Source: CAWCUZ01 sp963798795 (GTDB taxonomy: Bacteria; Acidobacteriota; Vicinamibacteria; Vicinamibacterales; SCN-69-37). Taken from it: 64,000 nucleotides of DNA. The notes beneath the pieces were generated by a model that ran no database searches, was not told where the DNA came from, and worked only from the letters and a program-made list of their open reading frames with translations. The position numbers and the translations under genes are program-made. Shown here piece after piece: positions 27,301-42,300 of the stretch; the stretch's first letter is position 1; each line of letters starts with the position of its first letter. The stretch spans positions 1,178,001 to 1,242,000 of the forward strand of contig CAWCUZ010000002.1 of NCBI GenBank assembly GCA_963798795.1. The letters are read 5' to 3'.

Positions 27301-30300
27301 CCAGGCCGAGCGATCCGAGCCGGCCGAGCGCGCGGACATCACAGAACGCGCCGACGACGGCGAGGAACAGGTAGACCGCCACCATCCCGAGCACGCGCGT
27401 GCCCGGCAGCCGGCTGATCGGGCGGACTTGCGCCAGGACCACGGCCAGCGTCGTGATGATCAGGATCGACGGCACGGTCCAGCCGATCGCCGCGAACGCG
27501 GCGGCGAGCGCGTTCGATGCCCACAGCGCGCCAATCCCGAGCGCCAGGGCCAGCGCCAGCTTGCGCGGGTCGACGGTCTCGATCTCCGCCGCCAGGTCCA
27601 CGATCGGTCCCGTCGGCGCGGCCGCCGCCCGGTCGGTCCGGCGGGCGTTCGGCCACAGGTTCGCGAGCGCGCGCGGCAGCGCGAGCGTCGTGACGATCCA
27701 GATCGTCGTGATGACGTTGTCGACGACAATGGAGCCCGCGAACACGCCCGCGTCCCGCACGACGCCGTACTGGAGCGCGACCGCGTTGAAGTTGATCCCG
27801 CCGCCGATATAGGTTGCCGCGAACATGCCCGCCACGCCGTGGTAGGTCGTCCCGAAGGCCGCCGGCGCCCCCACCACATGCGTCGCGATCACCACCCCCG
27901 CCATCGTCGCCGCCGCGCCAACCAGGAACAGCGCGATGAGCGGCAGGCCGGCGCGCAGCACGTCGCGCAGGTTCACGGGCAGCAGCAGCCAGAAGATCGC
28001 AATCGGCGCAATCGACCCGAACACGGCGTCGTACACCGGCACGGGCGCCTCGGCGGTGGATCCAGCCGGAATCAGGCCGGCATTGGCCACGATGGCCGTC
28101 AGGATGATCACGATCAGCGCCGACCCGAGATGCCGGAAGAACGGCCGGCGCGCCAGCCACTCCGACAGGACCACGAGCAGGCCCAGCACCGTCAGGATGA
28201 AGAGCGGGTCGGTCCGCAGCCACGCCATGGGTGGGCGCAAGAGTAGCAGTCAATTTGCGATTTGCGATTTGCGATTTGTGATTTGTGGCGGGTCAATACA
28301 CGGACACGCCGATTTCGCGCGACAGAGTCGCCGCGCGCACCTGAGCGACGAGGCGCAGCACGTACGCGCCCGGCGAGACGCCGATGAGCGGCAGGCGGGC
28401 TTGAAGAGACCGGCCTCGGCGCAGGGCATCGGCCCCGGCGTCGTGGATCGCGCCGGCCGCGGCGGCGAGAGTCGCGCCGGCAGGGCTGACCAGCTCCAGC
28501 CGGACGCTGTCCGGACGCAGATCGCCTGCGCCCAGAACGGGGCAGAACACCCGCAGCGTGTCGGCCGTCGAGAACGCCCGGTCCAGCACGGGCATGAAGG
28601 GCAGCAACCCGTGCGCGTTGGCCGACTCCCCCGTCGGGGGCGGCGCGCCGACGGTGCCGATCAGCACCGGGCCGAGTCGCGGGGGACCCTTCGAAAAGTC
28701 CGGCACGTCCACGTCCAGGTACACGCTGCCTTTTCGACCGAGCCGCGCGCTCGAGGCCGACATCCGCAGCTGGTAGCTGCCCGGACCGAGGTCGATCGAC
28801 GTCACGACCTGGTACCGGGTCGCGTCGGATGGCACGCCACGCTGCGGCCCCGGATCGATGGCCACGCGCGCGTCGCGGCGGACCGCTCGAACGATCTTCC
28901 GTTTCTTCAAATCGACGGCCAGCAGCGTGTACTGGACCGTGTCCTCGAGATGTCCGGCCGCCAGCGTCAAGGTGTCGCGAGGGGCGACCAGGTCCATGGC
29001 CACCGCCACGTGCGAGACGGACCCGCGCCCCGGAAGCGGCTCGGCGAACAGCCGTAGCGGCACGTCGCTCGACGGCATGGCCCCGGCGGCGAGTCCGACC
29101 ATCGGATCGCGGTTCTTCGGCGGCTTCACGGGTCCGCTCAGGTCATAGCCCTTGCGATAGCGAACGACGAGCCCGGGACGGTTGACCCGCACCTCCAGCG
29201 GCCGCCAGCCCTTCTTGCCGAGGTCCGCCGGCGTGAATCCGAGCAGGTAATAGTGATCGAGATCCGTCAGCAGCCGCGTCATGCCGGCGTCGAAGCCCGC
29301 CGCGTCCACGACGGCAAAGCCACCCGCGGCCGCGGTCACGGCCTGCAGGTACTGCCGGCTGCCTGTCGACGGCCGGTCCATCGACAGCAGCGACGCTTCG
29401 TCCACGCCGGTCACCGGATCGGCTCGGGCGTCGTCGGGATTCGTCGCGGTGATCCCGGCCGACGCGGCGGGCGGGTGCGCGTCGCTGAACCCCTTGTAGT
29501 TCAGATCGGCGCGCGCCTCCGCCTCAACGCGGTCGCGATCCTCCGGCAGGATCATCGACGCCGCGCTGGTCAAAGCCGACGGGTCGATGGCGTACAGCGC
29601 GACATTGGCGCGCCGCATCTGCTCCATCATGGCGAACATGGCGAACTCGGTGTACGGCGTCTCGCTCGAGAGCGTGCAGGCGTCGTTCATCGTATCGAAC
29701 AGGTGGTCCACGCCGCCCATCGAGATGCCTTCCGAAATCAGCACGAACGCCTTGCGCTGCGCCGTCGCCGTGCCCAGCATTTTCGAGACATCGAGCAACG
29801 TCTGGTGCACGCTGTTCACGTTCCAGAACGCCTGATCGCCCAACTGCCCCTGGCCGCCGCACAGCCGGCCCGGGGTGTGCATGGGCAGGCGGTGCCAGCC
29901 CTTGAATTTCCCGATTTCACCGAACAGCTCGGCGCGATTCGACGTGATTTCCGTGCCGTGGTCGCCGCTCGTGAACAGCACGGCCATCGACGCCTCGCGG
30001 CCCAGATCGGCCACCATTGTGCGCGCGAGGGCCCGCACCCGCTCCGTGCGGCCCTGCCACGCGTTGAGGTCGTCGAGGAGCAGGACCACGAGACGCGACT
30101 CCCGGGCGCTCGTGTTGTCGGCGACATCCATCTCGACCGTGGGCGGCAGCGACGCGAGCGGATCGACGGCCCGCTCGCGACTGACTTCCTCGAAGGCGTC
30201 AATAGCCTGGGGTGTGCCGCGATCCAGGAGCGTGAAGTCCTCGGGCCTGAGCCCGGTGACCGGCTCGCCGTCGGCCGTGGTGACGACGACGTCCACCTGG

Positions 30301-33300
30301 ACGAGGTCAGCGGAGGTCTGAAAGACGGGCGTCTGCGCTGCCGGTCCGGCCTGCTGGCCGAGTACGGGACCCCCTGACGTTGCGAGGGCAACGCCGACAA
30401 GGGCCGCCGCTGCAACTCGACGCATTCTGCTCTCCCGGCGCTGGCACCGGCCAGTATAAGCTGCCGGCGTCATGGCGCGCCGCCTGCTCGAAGTCGTCGT
30501 CCCCGAACCGGGGCTGCCGGAAGTCCTGGAGCTCCTCGGCGAGCATCCGCTGCTGGGCAAATGGCGCGATGTGGAGAAGCCGGACCTGCTGGTCAAGGCG
30601 CTGATCCCGGCCGAAGAAACCGAAGCGATCATGGACCAGCTCCAGCGGCGCTTCTCGCATCATCAGAACTTCCGCGTGGTGCTGTTGCCGGTCGAGGCGG
30701 AGATCCCGCCGCCGCCGGCGCCGCCAGAGCCGGACGAGGCGGAGCAGGCGAAGCGGCACCATCGGATCAGCCGGCAGGAGCTGTACGGCAAGGCGGTCGA
30801 CAGTATCAAGCTGTCGCCGGTCTTCGTGGCCATGACGGTGCTCTCGGCCGTGGTGGCGGCGGTGGGCCTGCTGCGCGACAACGTCGCGGTGGTGATCGGC
30901 GCGATGGTCATCGCGCCGCTGCTGTCGCCGAACGTCACGCTCGCGCTGGGCACCACGCTCGGCGACGCCAAGCTCATTCGCGACGCCATGAAGGCGAACC
31001 TGCTGGGCATCTCGATCGCCCTGGCCTTCTCGATCCTGGTGGGACTCGTGTTTCCGGTGGACCCGACCGTGCCCGCGATTGCGGCGCGCACGACGCTCGG
31101 GTCGGCCGACCTCGTGCTGGCGCTGGCCGCCGGCGTCGCCGGCACGCTGGCGCTGACGAGCGGCCTGCCGGGCGCGGTGATCGGCGTGATGGTGGCCGTC
31201 GCGCTGCTGCCGCCGCTCGTGAACTTCGGCCTGCTCGTCGGCGGCGGCCAGTGGCGCCCCGCGTCGGGGGCGTTCCTGCTGCTCGTGGCCAACGTCGTGT
31301 GCGTGAACCTCGCCGGTGTATCCACGTTTCTCGTCCAGGGCGTCCGGCCGATCTCCTGGTGGGAAGCGGAGCGGGCCCGCCGGGCCACGCGCCTCGCGAT
31401 CATCATCTGGACCGGGCTCCTCGCATTGCTGGCGCTCACACTCGTCCTCTCGCGGCCGGGGCAGTTCTGAAGTTCTGGGGTTCTGGCGTTCTGAAGTTCT
31501 GGCGATCTGGCGTTCCGGGGTCGGCGGCCGGCGCTCCTGTTGACATCCAACACGACACGCACTATTCTCCTGTTGTTTGCCAACAGAGAGACGCGTGACC
31601 GACGACAGAACCGACGTCCTGCAGGGCACCCTCGCCCTCATGATTCTCAAGACCCTCGAGACGATGGGGCCGCTCCACGGCTACGGCCTGGCGCGACGGA
31701 TCGAGCAGGTCAGCCAGGACGCGCTGCGCCTCAACCAGGGCACGCTCTACCCCGCGCTCGTCCGCCTCGAGCAGCAGGGCTGGATCCGGGCACGGTGGGG
31801 CCAGTCGGAGAACAACCGGCGCGCCAAGTTCTACAGCCTCACGCCGCGCGGCCGGAAGCAGCTCGCCGCCGAGGCCGAGCGCTGGACACGCGTGTCGGCC
31901 ATCGTCGGGCGCATCCTGTCGCCGAACGGGGAGACGCCGTGATGCGCCTGCGGGTCGCCTTCGTACGGCTGCGCGAGCTGTTTCACGGCGCGCGGCTGGA
32001 TTGGGACCTGAGCGACGAGGTCCAGAGTCACCTCGACATGTTGACCGACGAGTACATCCGGCAAGGCTGCTCACGCGACGACGCGCGGCGCCGCGCGCGC
32101 CGCGACTTCGGCGGCATCGCCCAGGTTCAGGAACGTGTCCGCGGACGACGAGGAGTCCCCGTGCTCGAACAGCTGCTCACCGATATCAAGCACGCCGTGC
32201 GCCAGCTCCACAAGGCGCGCGGCTTCACCCTCGTGGCCGTCGTCACGCTCGCCCTCGGCATCGGCGTCAACGCCGCCATCTTCAGCGTGGTGGACGCCGT
32301 CGTCCTCCGGCCGCTGCCGTATCCCGGAGCGGACCGGCTCGTCTCGATCTGGGAGGCGCATCTCGGGGGCGAACCGTTGGACGGTTCCGCATCGGGCTCA
32401 CTCATCAGCGGCGGCGAGGATCCCGGCCGCATCACGGTCGCGCCGGCGGATTTCGTGGAGTTCCAGGAGCGGTCGCGGGCATTCGCCGGCATGGCGGGCG
32501 TGGCGACGGTGAGCATGACGCTGACGGGCGCGGGCGCGCCGGAGCAACTGCTCGGCGAGGAAGTCACACCCGGCTATTGCGACGTGCTCGGGGCGGCGCC
32601 GGCGCGGGGGCGGGGGCTGACCGGTTCGGACAGCGGGCCCGCGGCCGTGCCGGTCGTCGTCATCAGCGACGCCCTGTGGCACGGGCGGTTCGGCGCGGCC
32701 GTCGACCTCATCGGCCGGACGATCACACTCGACGACCGGCCGCGCCAAGTCGTGGGCGTCATGCCGCCCGGCTTCACGGGGGTCTCGCAGTACGGGTCGA
32801 GCAGCCCGCTGGCATTCTGGGTCGCCGCGTACTACCCGCCGGAGCTGCTCGCCAATCACGCCGACCACGAAATCGACGTCGTTGCCCGGCTGGCGCCGGG
32901 CGTGTCGCTGAAAGCGGCGCAGACGTCGATCGCGTCGATCTCGGACGACATCGCACGCCGCTTCCCGGACGCCAGCGGCACGCTCCACACCTTCGTCCGG
33001 CCGCTCGGCGACGACGTCGTCCGTGAGGTGAAGAGCTCGCTCTTCGTGCTCCTCGCGATGGTGGGACTCATCCTGCTGATGGCGTGCGTGAATGTCGCCA
33101 ACCTGATCATCGTGCGCGGGGTCGGCCGGCGGCGCGAGGTGGCGATCCGCTATGCCCTGGGTGCGGCCCGCCGGCGCGTCCTGAGCGGGCTGGTCGTCGA
33201 GGGCCTGCTGCTTGCCGGGCTGGCCTGCACGGTCGGACTGGTGGTGGCGTGGTGGGCCAAGGACGTGATCGTATCGCTGGCGCCGCAGAACCTGCCGAGG

Positions 33301-36300
33301 CTCGGCTCGGTCGGCATCGACACCCGGGTGATTGGCGCCAGCGTTGCCGTCGCCCTGCTGACGGGCGTGCTCTTCGGGGCGCTGCCGGCGTGGCAGGCGC
33401 GCCGATCGCGCCCGGTCGACGCGCTCAAGGGCGGCGAGCGGGCCGTGGCCGCCGCCTGGATGCTTCGGTGGCGGCGGGCACTGATGACGGCCGAAATTGC
33501 GTTGTCGGCGATGCTGCTGATCGCCGCGGGGCTGGCCGCCAAGAGTCTGTACACCCTGACACGCGTGGACGTGGGATTTCGCACGGACCACGTGCTCGCG
33601 ATGAACGTGAACCTTCCCGTGCGACGGTATCCGACGGGCGCCGACCGGTTCGCCTTCTTCGACCGGCTGCAGCAACGCCTGGCCGCGCTGCCCGGCGTGA
33701 GGGCCGTCGGGTTTGCGAACCGGTTCCCCATGCGCGGGGGCTGGGAGAGCGGCGTGCAGATCGATGGCCTCGACCTGCCTGGCGACGGCTTCGTGTCGTT
33801 CGGGTTCCAGGCAATCAGTCCGGGGTACTTCGACGTCCTCGGACTGCGCCTGGTCGCGGGCCGTCTGCTCACGGCGGCGGATCGGCAGAACGCCGAGCCG
33901 GTTGCCCTCGTCAGTGAAGCGTTCTCGCGAACGTACCTCAACGGCGCGAGCGCGATCGGCCGCCGCATGCGGCGCGCGGTCGAGTTCCCGTGGATCACGA
34001 TTGTCGGCGTCGTGGCCGACGTCCGGCGTGATGGCCAGCGTGCCGACCTAATGCCGCAGGTGTACCTGCCCGCCGCACAGACCGGACTGTACCCGGTACG
34101 ACTCGCCGACGTGGCGGTCTTGACCGCGGCCGACACGAGCGCGCTGGTCCCGGCCATGCGCGACGCGGTCCGGGCCGTCGATCCCGATCAGCCCGTCGCC
34201 AACGTGCGGACACTCGAGGAGGTGCTGGCGATCGGGGCGCGCGACCAGTGGTTTCAGGCGATGCTCCTCGCGATGTTCGCGGCGCTCGCGCTCACGCTTG
34301 CCGTGGTCGGCACCTACGGCGTCGTCTCGTACGCCGTGACGCAGCGAACGCCGGAAATCGGCGTGCGCCTGGCGCTCGGCGCCGACAACGGGCGCATCCT
34401 GCGATGGCTCCTCGGCGACGCCGCCCGGCTGATCGGTCTCGGCGCGGCGCTCGGCCTGGCGGCCGCGCTGGCCCTGTCGCACTCGATGACGACGCTGCTG
34501 TTCGACGTGCGGCCGACCGATCCCGTCGTCTACGTCCTGGTGCTGTCGGTGCTGGGCGGCGTCGCGATTCTCGCGAGCTATGTCGCCGCCCGCCGCGCGA
34601 TCCGGATCAGCCCGGTCGAGGCGTTGCGCAGCGAATGACGAAATCGCCGGGTCAACCGCGCCCGATCTGCTGGATGGAATCGACGAGCCGGTGGGGATCC
34701 ACCGGTTTCGCGAGGTAGCGCTGGAAGCCGCTCGCCAGCACGTCGGCACGGTCGCGCACCGCGGCGTAGGCGCTGACGGCAATCGCGGGAATCGATCGGA
34801 TTTCGGGCCTGGCATGCCCGCGGACGCGGCGGATGAACGAGTGCCCGTCTTCGCCGGGCAGTCCGATGTCCGCGACGATGACAGACGGCTGCACGCTCTC
34901 GAGCGCCGCGATGGCGTCGCCCACCGTACCGAACGAGGCGACGCTCGCGCCGGCCCGCTCGAGCGTGCGCATCATCACCTCGCGCGTGTCGTCGTGATCC
35001 TCCAGCAGGAGGATGCGGCGTCCGGCCAGGACCGCGGCGTCGCCGGGCCGCCGTGGGTCGCCCGGGGCGGCGAGCGCGTCCGACACACCGGCCGGCAGGG
35101 TCACCACGAAGGTCGAGCCGCGGCCGTGACCGTCGCTGTGCACCGCCACGTCGCCGCCGTGCAGCCGCACCAGGTCCCGGACGATCGCAAGCCCGAGGCC
35201 CAACCCGCCCTGGCGGCGGGTGCTGCTCCGGTCGGCCTGCCGGAACCGGTCGAACACGTGAGGCAGGAACGCGGGATCGATGCCGCTCCCGGTGTCGGCC
35301 ACCTCGATCCGGACCGACTGGTCCTGCCGTTCCGCCCGCACGGTGATGCCGCCGCCGGCCGGCGTGAACTTGACGGCATTCGTCAGCAGATTCCAGAACA
35401 CCTGCTGGAGGCGCGTGGGATCGGCCATGACGAGGAGCGCCCCGTCCGGCCACGCCGTCTCGAATCCGACGCCCTTGTCGGCCGCCGCGGCCCTCACGCT
35501 GTCGACGATGGTGTCGAGCAGCGGCACGACCGCCACCGGCTCCAGGTCCAGGCGGAGCTTGCCGGTCGTGACCCGGGACATGTCGACGAGATCCTCGACG
35601 AGCTTCGCCTGCGCGTGCGCGTTGCGCTCGATCAGTTCGAGCGCGTGGCGGCGCGACCCCTCGGGCAGCTGGCTGCCGAGCAGCAGTTGCGTCCAGCCGA
35701 GGATCACGTTCAGCGGCGTGCGCAGCTCGTGCGACAGCGTCGCGAGGAATTCGTCCTTCGAGCGGTTCGATTCGCGCAGGCCCCGTTCGACGCGCTCCGG
35801 CGTGAGATCGGTGACAACGACGGCCGTCGTGCGGACGCCGTCGATCACCAGGGAGGCCGACGACATCTGAACCGGACTGCTCGTGAGCGGCGACGTGCCG
35901 AGCTGGAACTCGCCGCGGAAGGTGTCGGAGGCCAGCAGCTGTTCCAGCCGTGGCACCTCACCCGCGGACACCAGATCGCGGAGGGACCGGCCGATGATCG
36001 CCTCGCAGGGGATCCCGAGCAGTTCACCAAGCCGGTCGTTGCAGTACAGGATCGTTCCGTCGGTGGCGAGGGTGAGCGCGCCTTCGCCCATCCGCTCGAC
36101 CATCAGCCGGTACGGCTGGTCCGCGGATCGGAGCGTGTAGATCTGCTCCCCCTCCGGCCCCTGGACGACAAGGGCTTCGACGTGACCCGCCCGAATCGCC
36201 TCGAGCGTCTCCTCGGCCTCCGCGAGCCGCCGGCGGAGCCGGGCCACGGTGTTCTTCCGTCGGCCAGCGGATCGGTTCGCCCTCGTTCGCCGCGTCGACG

Positions 36301-39300
36301 GCCCGGTCGGCCGGCGGCGGTTCGCCGTCATCGCGCCTCCAGCCCGAGGCCGGCGAGCACGCGCTTCTCGTCGGACAGGTCGCCGATGAGACGGCGCACC
36401 GGCTGCGGCCACCGCCGGATGAGGGTGGGCGACGCCACGACCTGGTCGTCGCGCGCCAGCGGCAGGTTCTTGTAGAGGTCGACGATTTCGACCTCGCAGC
36501 GGTTCTCGAGGTACCGGCCGCAGATCCGGCGCAGGTTTTCGATCGCGCGCGCGGACCGGGCGGTCGCGCCGGTGACGTACAGGCGCAGGACGTAGCGCGA
36601 AACGCGGCGGGGCTTCGGCCGGGTCACGCCGGGCCCCCGGTGCGTCGCGCGACGGGCTGCAGGTCCAGCCCGATCAGCACGCGCTCCTCGCTCGACAGGT
36701 CGCCGATGATCTTCTTCATCGGCGGCGGCAGCCGCCGGACGAGCGTGGGCAGCGCCAGGATCTCGTCGGTGCGGGCGAGCTCCGGCCGCTTCAGCAGGTC
36801 GATCACCTGGAGGCGGTAGCGGCCGGCCAGGTGGTCGCGGCAGATGGTCCTGAGGTTGCGCAGGGCGGCAGCGGAGCGGGCGCTGTGACCCGCGACGTAG
36901 AGCCGCAGAATCCATTCGTCGCGCGAGCGGGCCGGTTTGGGTGTCATGAACTGCCCTGCCGCATCGAGGCGCGGCCCACAGGAGCCGCCCCGGCCACCGC
37001 GCCGCGGCGGGTCAGATGGAAGGCGCGTTCCTCCGTCGAGTGTGCCATACCGCGGGACTTGAGGATAGTCAGCCGCCGTCCGTATGCGCCGTCCACCAGC
37101 GTGTTGCGCAGCAGAATCCAGGTGTCCATGAGCGACGAGACGCCCAGTTCGACTTCCCGCACGAAGCCGGTGCCGTGAACCAGGTGTGTGAACAGCGAGG
37201 TCGTCCGGCGCGCCTTCAGAAAGTCGATCAGGCGCGTCACCATGGCGTCCACCTCGCTCGACGTGCCGCCGATGAAGCTGGTCAACGGATCCACCACCAC
37301 GATGGCGGGCTGGAAGTCGTCGACGTCGCGGTGCATCGACGCCAGGTGATATTCCAGGCCGTGGTGTGTGGGGCGCGCGGCGGACACGCGCAGCCGGCCC
37401 TGGCGCATCCAGGGGGCCAGGTTCAGCCCGACCGACCGCATGTTGCGGTCGAACTGCGCCGGCGACTCCTCGAACAGAAAGCAGAGCGCGCGCGCGCCGC
37501 GCCGGCAGGCGCCGTCCAGAAAATGCGCGGCCAGTGTCGTCTTGGCGGCGCCGGCGCCGCCGGTCAGGAGGATGCTGCTGCCGCGGTAGTAGCCGCGTCC
37601 GCCGAACATCGCGTCGAGCCAGTCCAGGCCGGTGGACACGCGCCCGGAGCTGGCCGGGTGTGACAGCTGCAGCGACGTGATCGGCGCCACGCCGATGCCG
37701 CGCCGATCGATCAGGAAGGGATACTCGTTGGTGCCGTGGCTGGAGCCGCGGTATTTCACGACGCGCAGCCGGCGGGTGGAAACCTGATCGGTCACCCGGT
37801 GATCGAGCAGGATGACGCAGTCGGACACGTATTCCTCGAGCCCCTGCCGCGTCAGCGTGTCCGTGCCGCGCTCCCCGGTGACCACGGCCGTGATTCCGCG
37901 GGTCTTCAACCAGGCGAACAGCCGGCGCAGCTCGGCGCGCAGGACTCCGGCATTGGCGAGCCCCGCAAAGAGCGACTCGATCGTATCGAGCACGACGCGG
38001 CGCGCGCCCACCGATCGGATCGCGTGGTCGAGCCGGATGAACAGCCCTTCGAGGTCGTACTCGCCGGTCTCCTCGATCTCCGCCCGCTCCACGCGGACGT
38101 GTTCCACGACGAGCTGTTTGCGGCGGATCAGGGCGGCGAGGTCCTGGCCGAGCGCCGCCGCATTCGCGGCGACATCGTCGACCGTCTCTTCGAACGTGAA
38201 CAGGACCCCCGGTTCGCCGCGGGCGATGCCGCCCAGGAGGCACTCGAGGGCAAAGAGCGACTTGCCGCACCCCGGGCCGCCGCACACGAGCGTCGGGCGC
38301 CCGCGCGGAATGCCACCGCCGGCAATCTCGTCGAATCCTTCGATGCCGGTCGGCGCCTTCGCCAGACGGCGAGGAGCGACATGACGAGACGTTGCTCGTC
38401 GGCGTGCGGCTGCAGGCATGACTGGACCGTCGAACGGCGCCCCTGGGGACGAGCCGATTATAGCGGCTCGGTCTGCAAGCCGGACGGCGACGCGCCGCGG
38501 GCGAATCTGATCGGCTCGTGGCCTGAGATTAGGGTCCGTCCGTCACTCAGTGCGTCATTCGGGGCGCCGAGGCGCCCGGATCGCAAGGCGCGAGGAGGGA
38601 ACATGCCGGGCGCATGTGACCGACGAGCAACGCAGCGAGGCGGGATGCATCGGCGGCCGGAATGACGCACTGAGTGCCGGACGGGCCCTTAGACGCATTT
38701 GACGCCCGTGCCGCCCAGGCCGCAGTAGCCGTTCGGATTCCTGGCGAGGTACTGCTGATGGTAGGCCTCGGCGTAGTAGAAGGGGGCGGCGTCGCGGATG
38801 TCCGTGGTGATCGGCCGGAATCCCTGCTCGCGCAGCGAGGCCTCGTACCGGGCGCGCGACGCCTCGGCGGCACGACGCTGCTCGTCGGATGACACGAAGA
38901 TCACGGACCGGTACTGCGTGCCGACGTCGTTGCCCTGCCGCATCCCCTGCGTCGGATCGTGATTCTCCCAGAAGACCTTCAGCAGATCCGCGCACGAGAT
39001 CTGGGTCGGGTCGAAGACCACGAGGACGACCTCGGCGTGGCCGGTCCGGCCCGAACAGACTTCCTCGTACGTAGGATGCTTCGTCTCGCCGCCGGCGTAG
39101 CCGACAGCCGTCGTGTACACACCGTTCTGCTGCCAGAACTTCCGCTCCGCGCCCCAGAAGCAGCCGAGTCCGAACACGGCCTGCTCCAGGCCGGCCGGAA
39201 AGGGCGGCTGCAGCGGGGTCCCGTTCACGGCGTGCCGGTCCGCAACCGGCATCGCGGCCTCACGCCCTTTCAACGTCTCGTCCGGGGCCGGCATGGTCGT

Positions 39301-42300
39301 GCGTCTCACGGCTGCCCTCCAAATCACCCAATGATCCACCAATCACGAATCACGAATCACGAATCACCAATCGTCATTGGACGGATCACGTCTTCTCCTC
39401 GAACGCCATCGCGACTCCATTCATGCAGTAGCGCAGCCCGGTCGGCCGCGGCCCATCGTCGAAGACGTGTCCGAGATGGCCGCCGCACCGCCGGCAATGC
39501 ACTTCGGTGCGTACCATGAAATGGCCGCGGTCGGTGGACGTCTCGACCGCGTCGTCCAGCGGCTCATGGAAACTCGGCCAACCGGTGCCGCTGTCGTACT
39601 TGGCGTCGGACGAGAACAGCGGCTCGCCGCAGCCGGCGCACCGGAACGTGCCCTTACGCGTTTCCTTGTTCAGCGGACTGGCGCCGCGCGGCTCGGTGCC
39701 GTGGCGGCGCAGGACCTCGAACTGGCCGGGCGTCAGCTCGCGCCGCCACTCGTCCTCGGTCTTCTCGATTCGCCCGGTGGCGTCGGTTTCGCTCCCCATG
39801 GGTCCCCCGTCTGTTCAGATCTTACCGGGCCTCGGCAGCTTTCGTGCATCCCGCGCGACCGCCGTTGGTGGAGGGTTATAATCCCGACACACCATGGCTC
39901 CCGTGTCCGCCAGCCGCAACCAGCGTCTGCCCGGCGCGATCCCCCCGAAGCGGATCTGGCCCAAGCTGCTGCTGCTCGCGATTGCCGGAGCCATCGCCTA
40001 CTACGGCTTCATCGAGACGCCGCCCGGCTCGCCCTCGCTCCGATCGTTCGACCCCGACCGGATGGCCTCACTCGAGGTCGATATGTGGAAGGCGTACGAC
40101 GCCAAGCAGAACGTCCAGCTCTTTGAACTCCTGGCCACGCAGGTGCACGAGCAGAACCGGACGACGTGGGCGCAGGCGGTCCGCCAGGCGTACTATCTGG
40201 CGCATGCCGCGGCGACGTTCGCCGACCTCCAGGGCCACTACGAGCAGGTCCTGCCGGATCTCGAGGCCGCCTACACGATGGTACGCGATCGCAACCACGC
40301 GACGTTCGATCCCGCGAAAGTGGCGCAGGCGGAGCTGAACTGGTGGGTTTCGCGGCGGCAGCAGGGGCACGACACGCCGGAGATCATTGGCGGCCTCATC
40401 GCCGAGGAATACGCCATGCTCTACGACTCGACGATCGAACAGATGATCTACCCCGCCACGCTGCGCGCCCAGGCCGGGCGGGTGCGGGATGATGGCGGCG
40501 ACAATCCGGACTGGGCGACGGTTTCTGACCTGCTGCATCAGTCCTATCGCGCGCTGCACACGGCTCTGCAGTAGCACCATGCGACGTCGCGCGATCCTGG
40601 CGACCGTCCTTCTGGCGCTCGCGGCCGCGGCCGTCGCCGGCCGTGCGCAATCACCGGCCACCCACCGCCTCGAGGCCACCCCAGCGACGGTGGCGTACGG
40701 CTACTACTGGTCCGAGGCCAAACCGTCGCTGCGCATCCCGTCGGGCGACATCATTGACGTGGACACGCTGCTCACGAACTCGCCCGCCGGGCTCGCGCGC
40801 GCCGGCGTGCCCGACGACCAGATTCAGAGTTCGCTGAAGGCGGTGGAGGCGGCGTTCCCCCGAGGCAGCGCCGGCCGCGGCCCGGGCGGCCACATCCTCA
40901 CCGGCCCCGTGTTCGTCGAGGGCGCCGAGCCGGGCGACGTCCTCGAGGTGAAGATCCTGTCGATCGACCTGGCGATCGACTACGGCTACAACGGCTGCAG
41001 CGGCGTCGTCCGGTCGAACTGCGATCGCAATCTCGGATCGGCCATCATTCACCTCGACCGATCCGCCATGACCGCGGCGTTCGCGCCCGGCATCGTCGTT
41101 CCGCTGAAACCGTTCTTCGGCAGCATGGGCGTGGCGCCCGCGCCCGACCTCGGCCGTGTCAGCAGCAATCCACCCGGACGGCATGCCGGCAATCTGGACA
41201 ACAGGGAACTCGTCGCCGGATCGACGCTCTACATCCCCGTGTTCGCCCCGGGCGCGCTGTTCGAGGTCGGCGACGGGCACGCCGCACAGGGCGACGGCGA
41301 AGTGGATCAGACCGCCATCGAGACGTCGCTGCGCGGCCGGCTGCAGCTCACGGTGCGGAAGGACATGACACTGACGTGGCCGCGCGCCGAAACGCCCACC
41401 GACTACATCACGATGGCGACCGATCCCGACCTGAAGGTGGCCACGACGACGGCGATTCAGGAGATGGTGGATTTCCTGGCGGCCACGAAGGGCCTGACGA
41501 AGCACCAGGCCTATCAGCTCACGAGCATCGCCGGCAATGTCGCCATCACGCAGCTCGTCGACCTGCCCAACGTCGGCGTCCACGTCAGGATCCCGAGGAG
41601 CATTTTCAGGCAGTAGGCTGTCGGCTTTCGGCGCTCGGCTGCCGTCACCCGGCGCTCAACATGCGGACGGCCAGCACAAGGAGCGCCGCGCCAGCCAGAG
41701 CCTCGAGCGTGCGCGTGAAGGCCGGGCGGCCCACGACGTGGCGCAGGCGATCGAAGGCGACCGACCAGGCGAGATGGCAGGTGAGCGCCATGGTGACGTG
41801 GATCGCCGCCAGCGCCGCGAACATCCACGGCGGAGCGCCCGGCGTGAGAAACGTCGGCACGACGATCAGATAGAACGTGATGACCGACGGATTCAGGAGA
41901 TTGACCAGCAATCCCTGAACGAGCGGCCCGCGTCCCGGGCGTCGCACGGGCGCGTTCGCCACGAGGCCGCCACGCCAGGCCAGGCGGAACGCCGAGAACG
42001 CCAGCCACAGCAGGTAGAGTGCGCCCGCAAGCCGGAGCACGCCAAGCAGGTCGGGGAACCGGCCGAGGAGCCACGCCAGCCCGAGCCCGGCGGCCGTGGC
42101 ATGCGTGCAGTTGCCCAGCGCGCAGCCCGCGGCGGTCCGGGCGCCCGCGCGCAGTCCGCCGGCCACCGTGTTGCGGACGACCGTAGCCGTGCTGGCGCCG
42201 GGCGTGATGACAAGGGCAAAGGTGACGGAGAGGTAGGTCGCGAGCACGGCGCGGCGGGACGCGCCGATCGTATACGACCGGCGCGGGGTCTATTCAGATG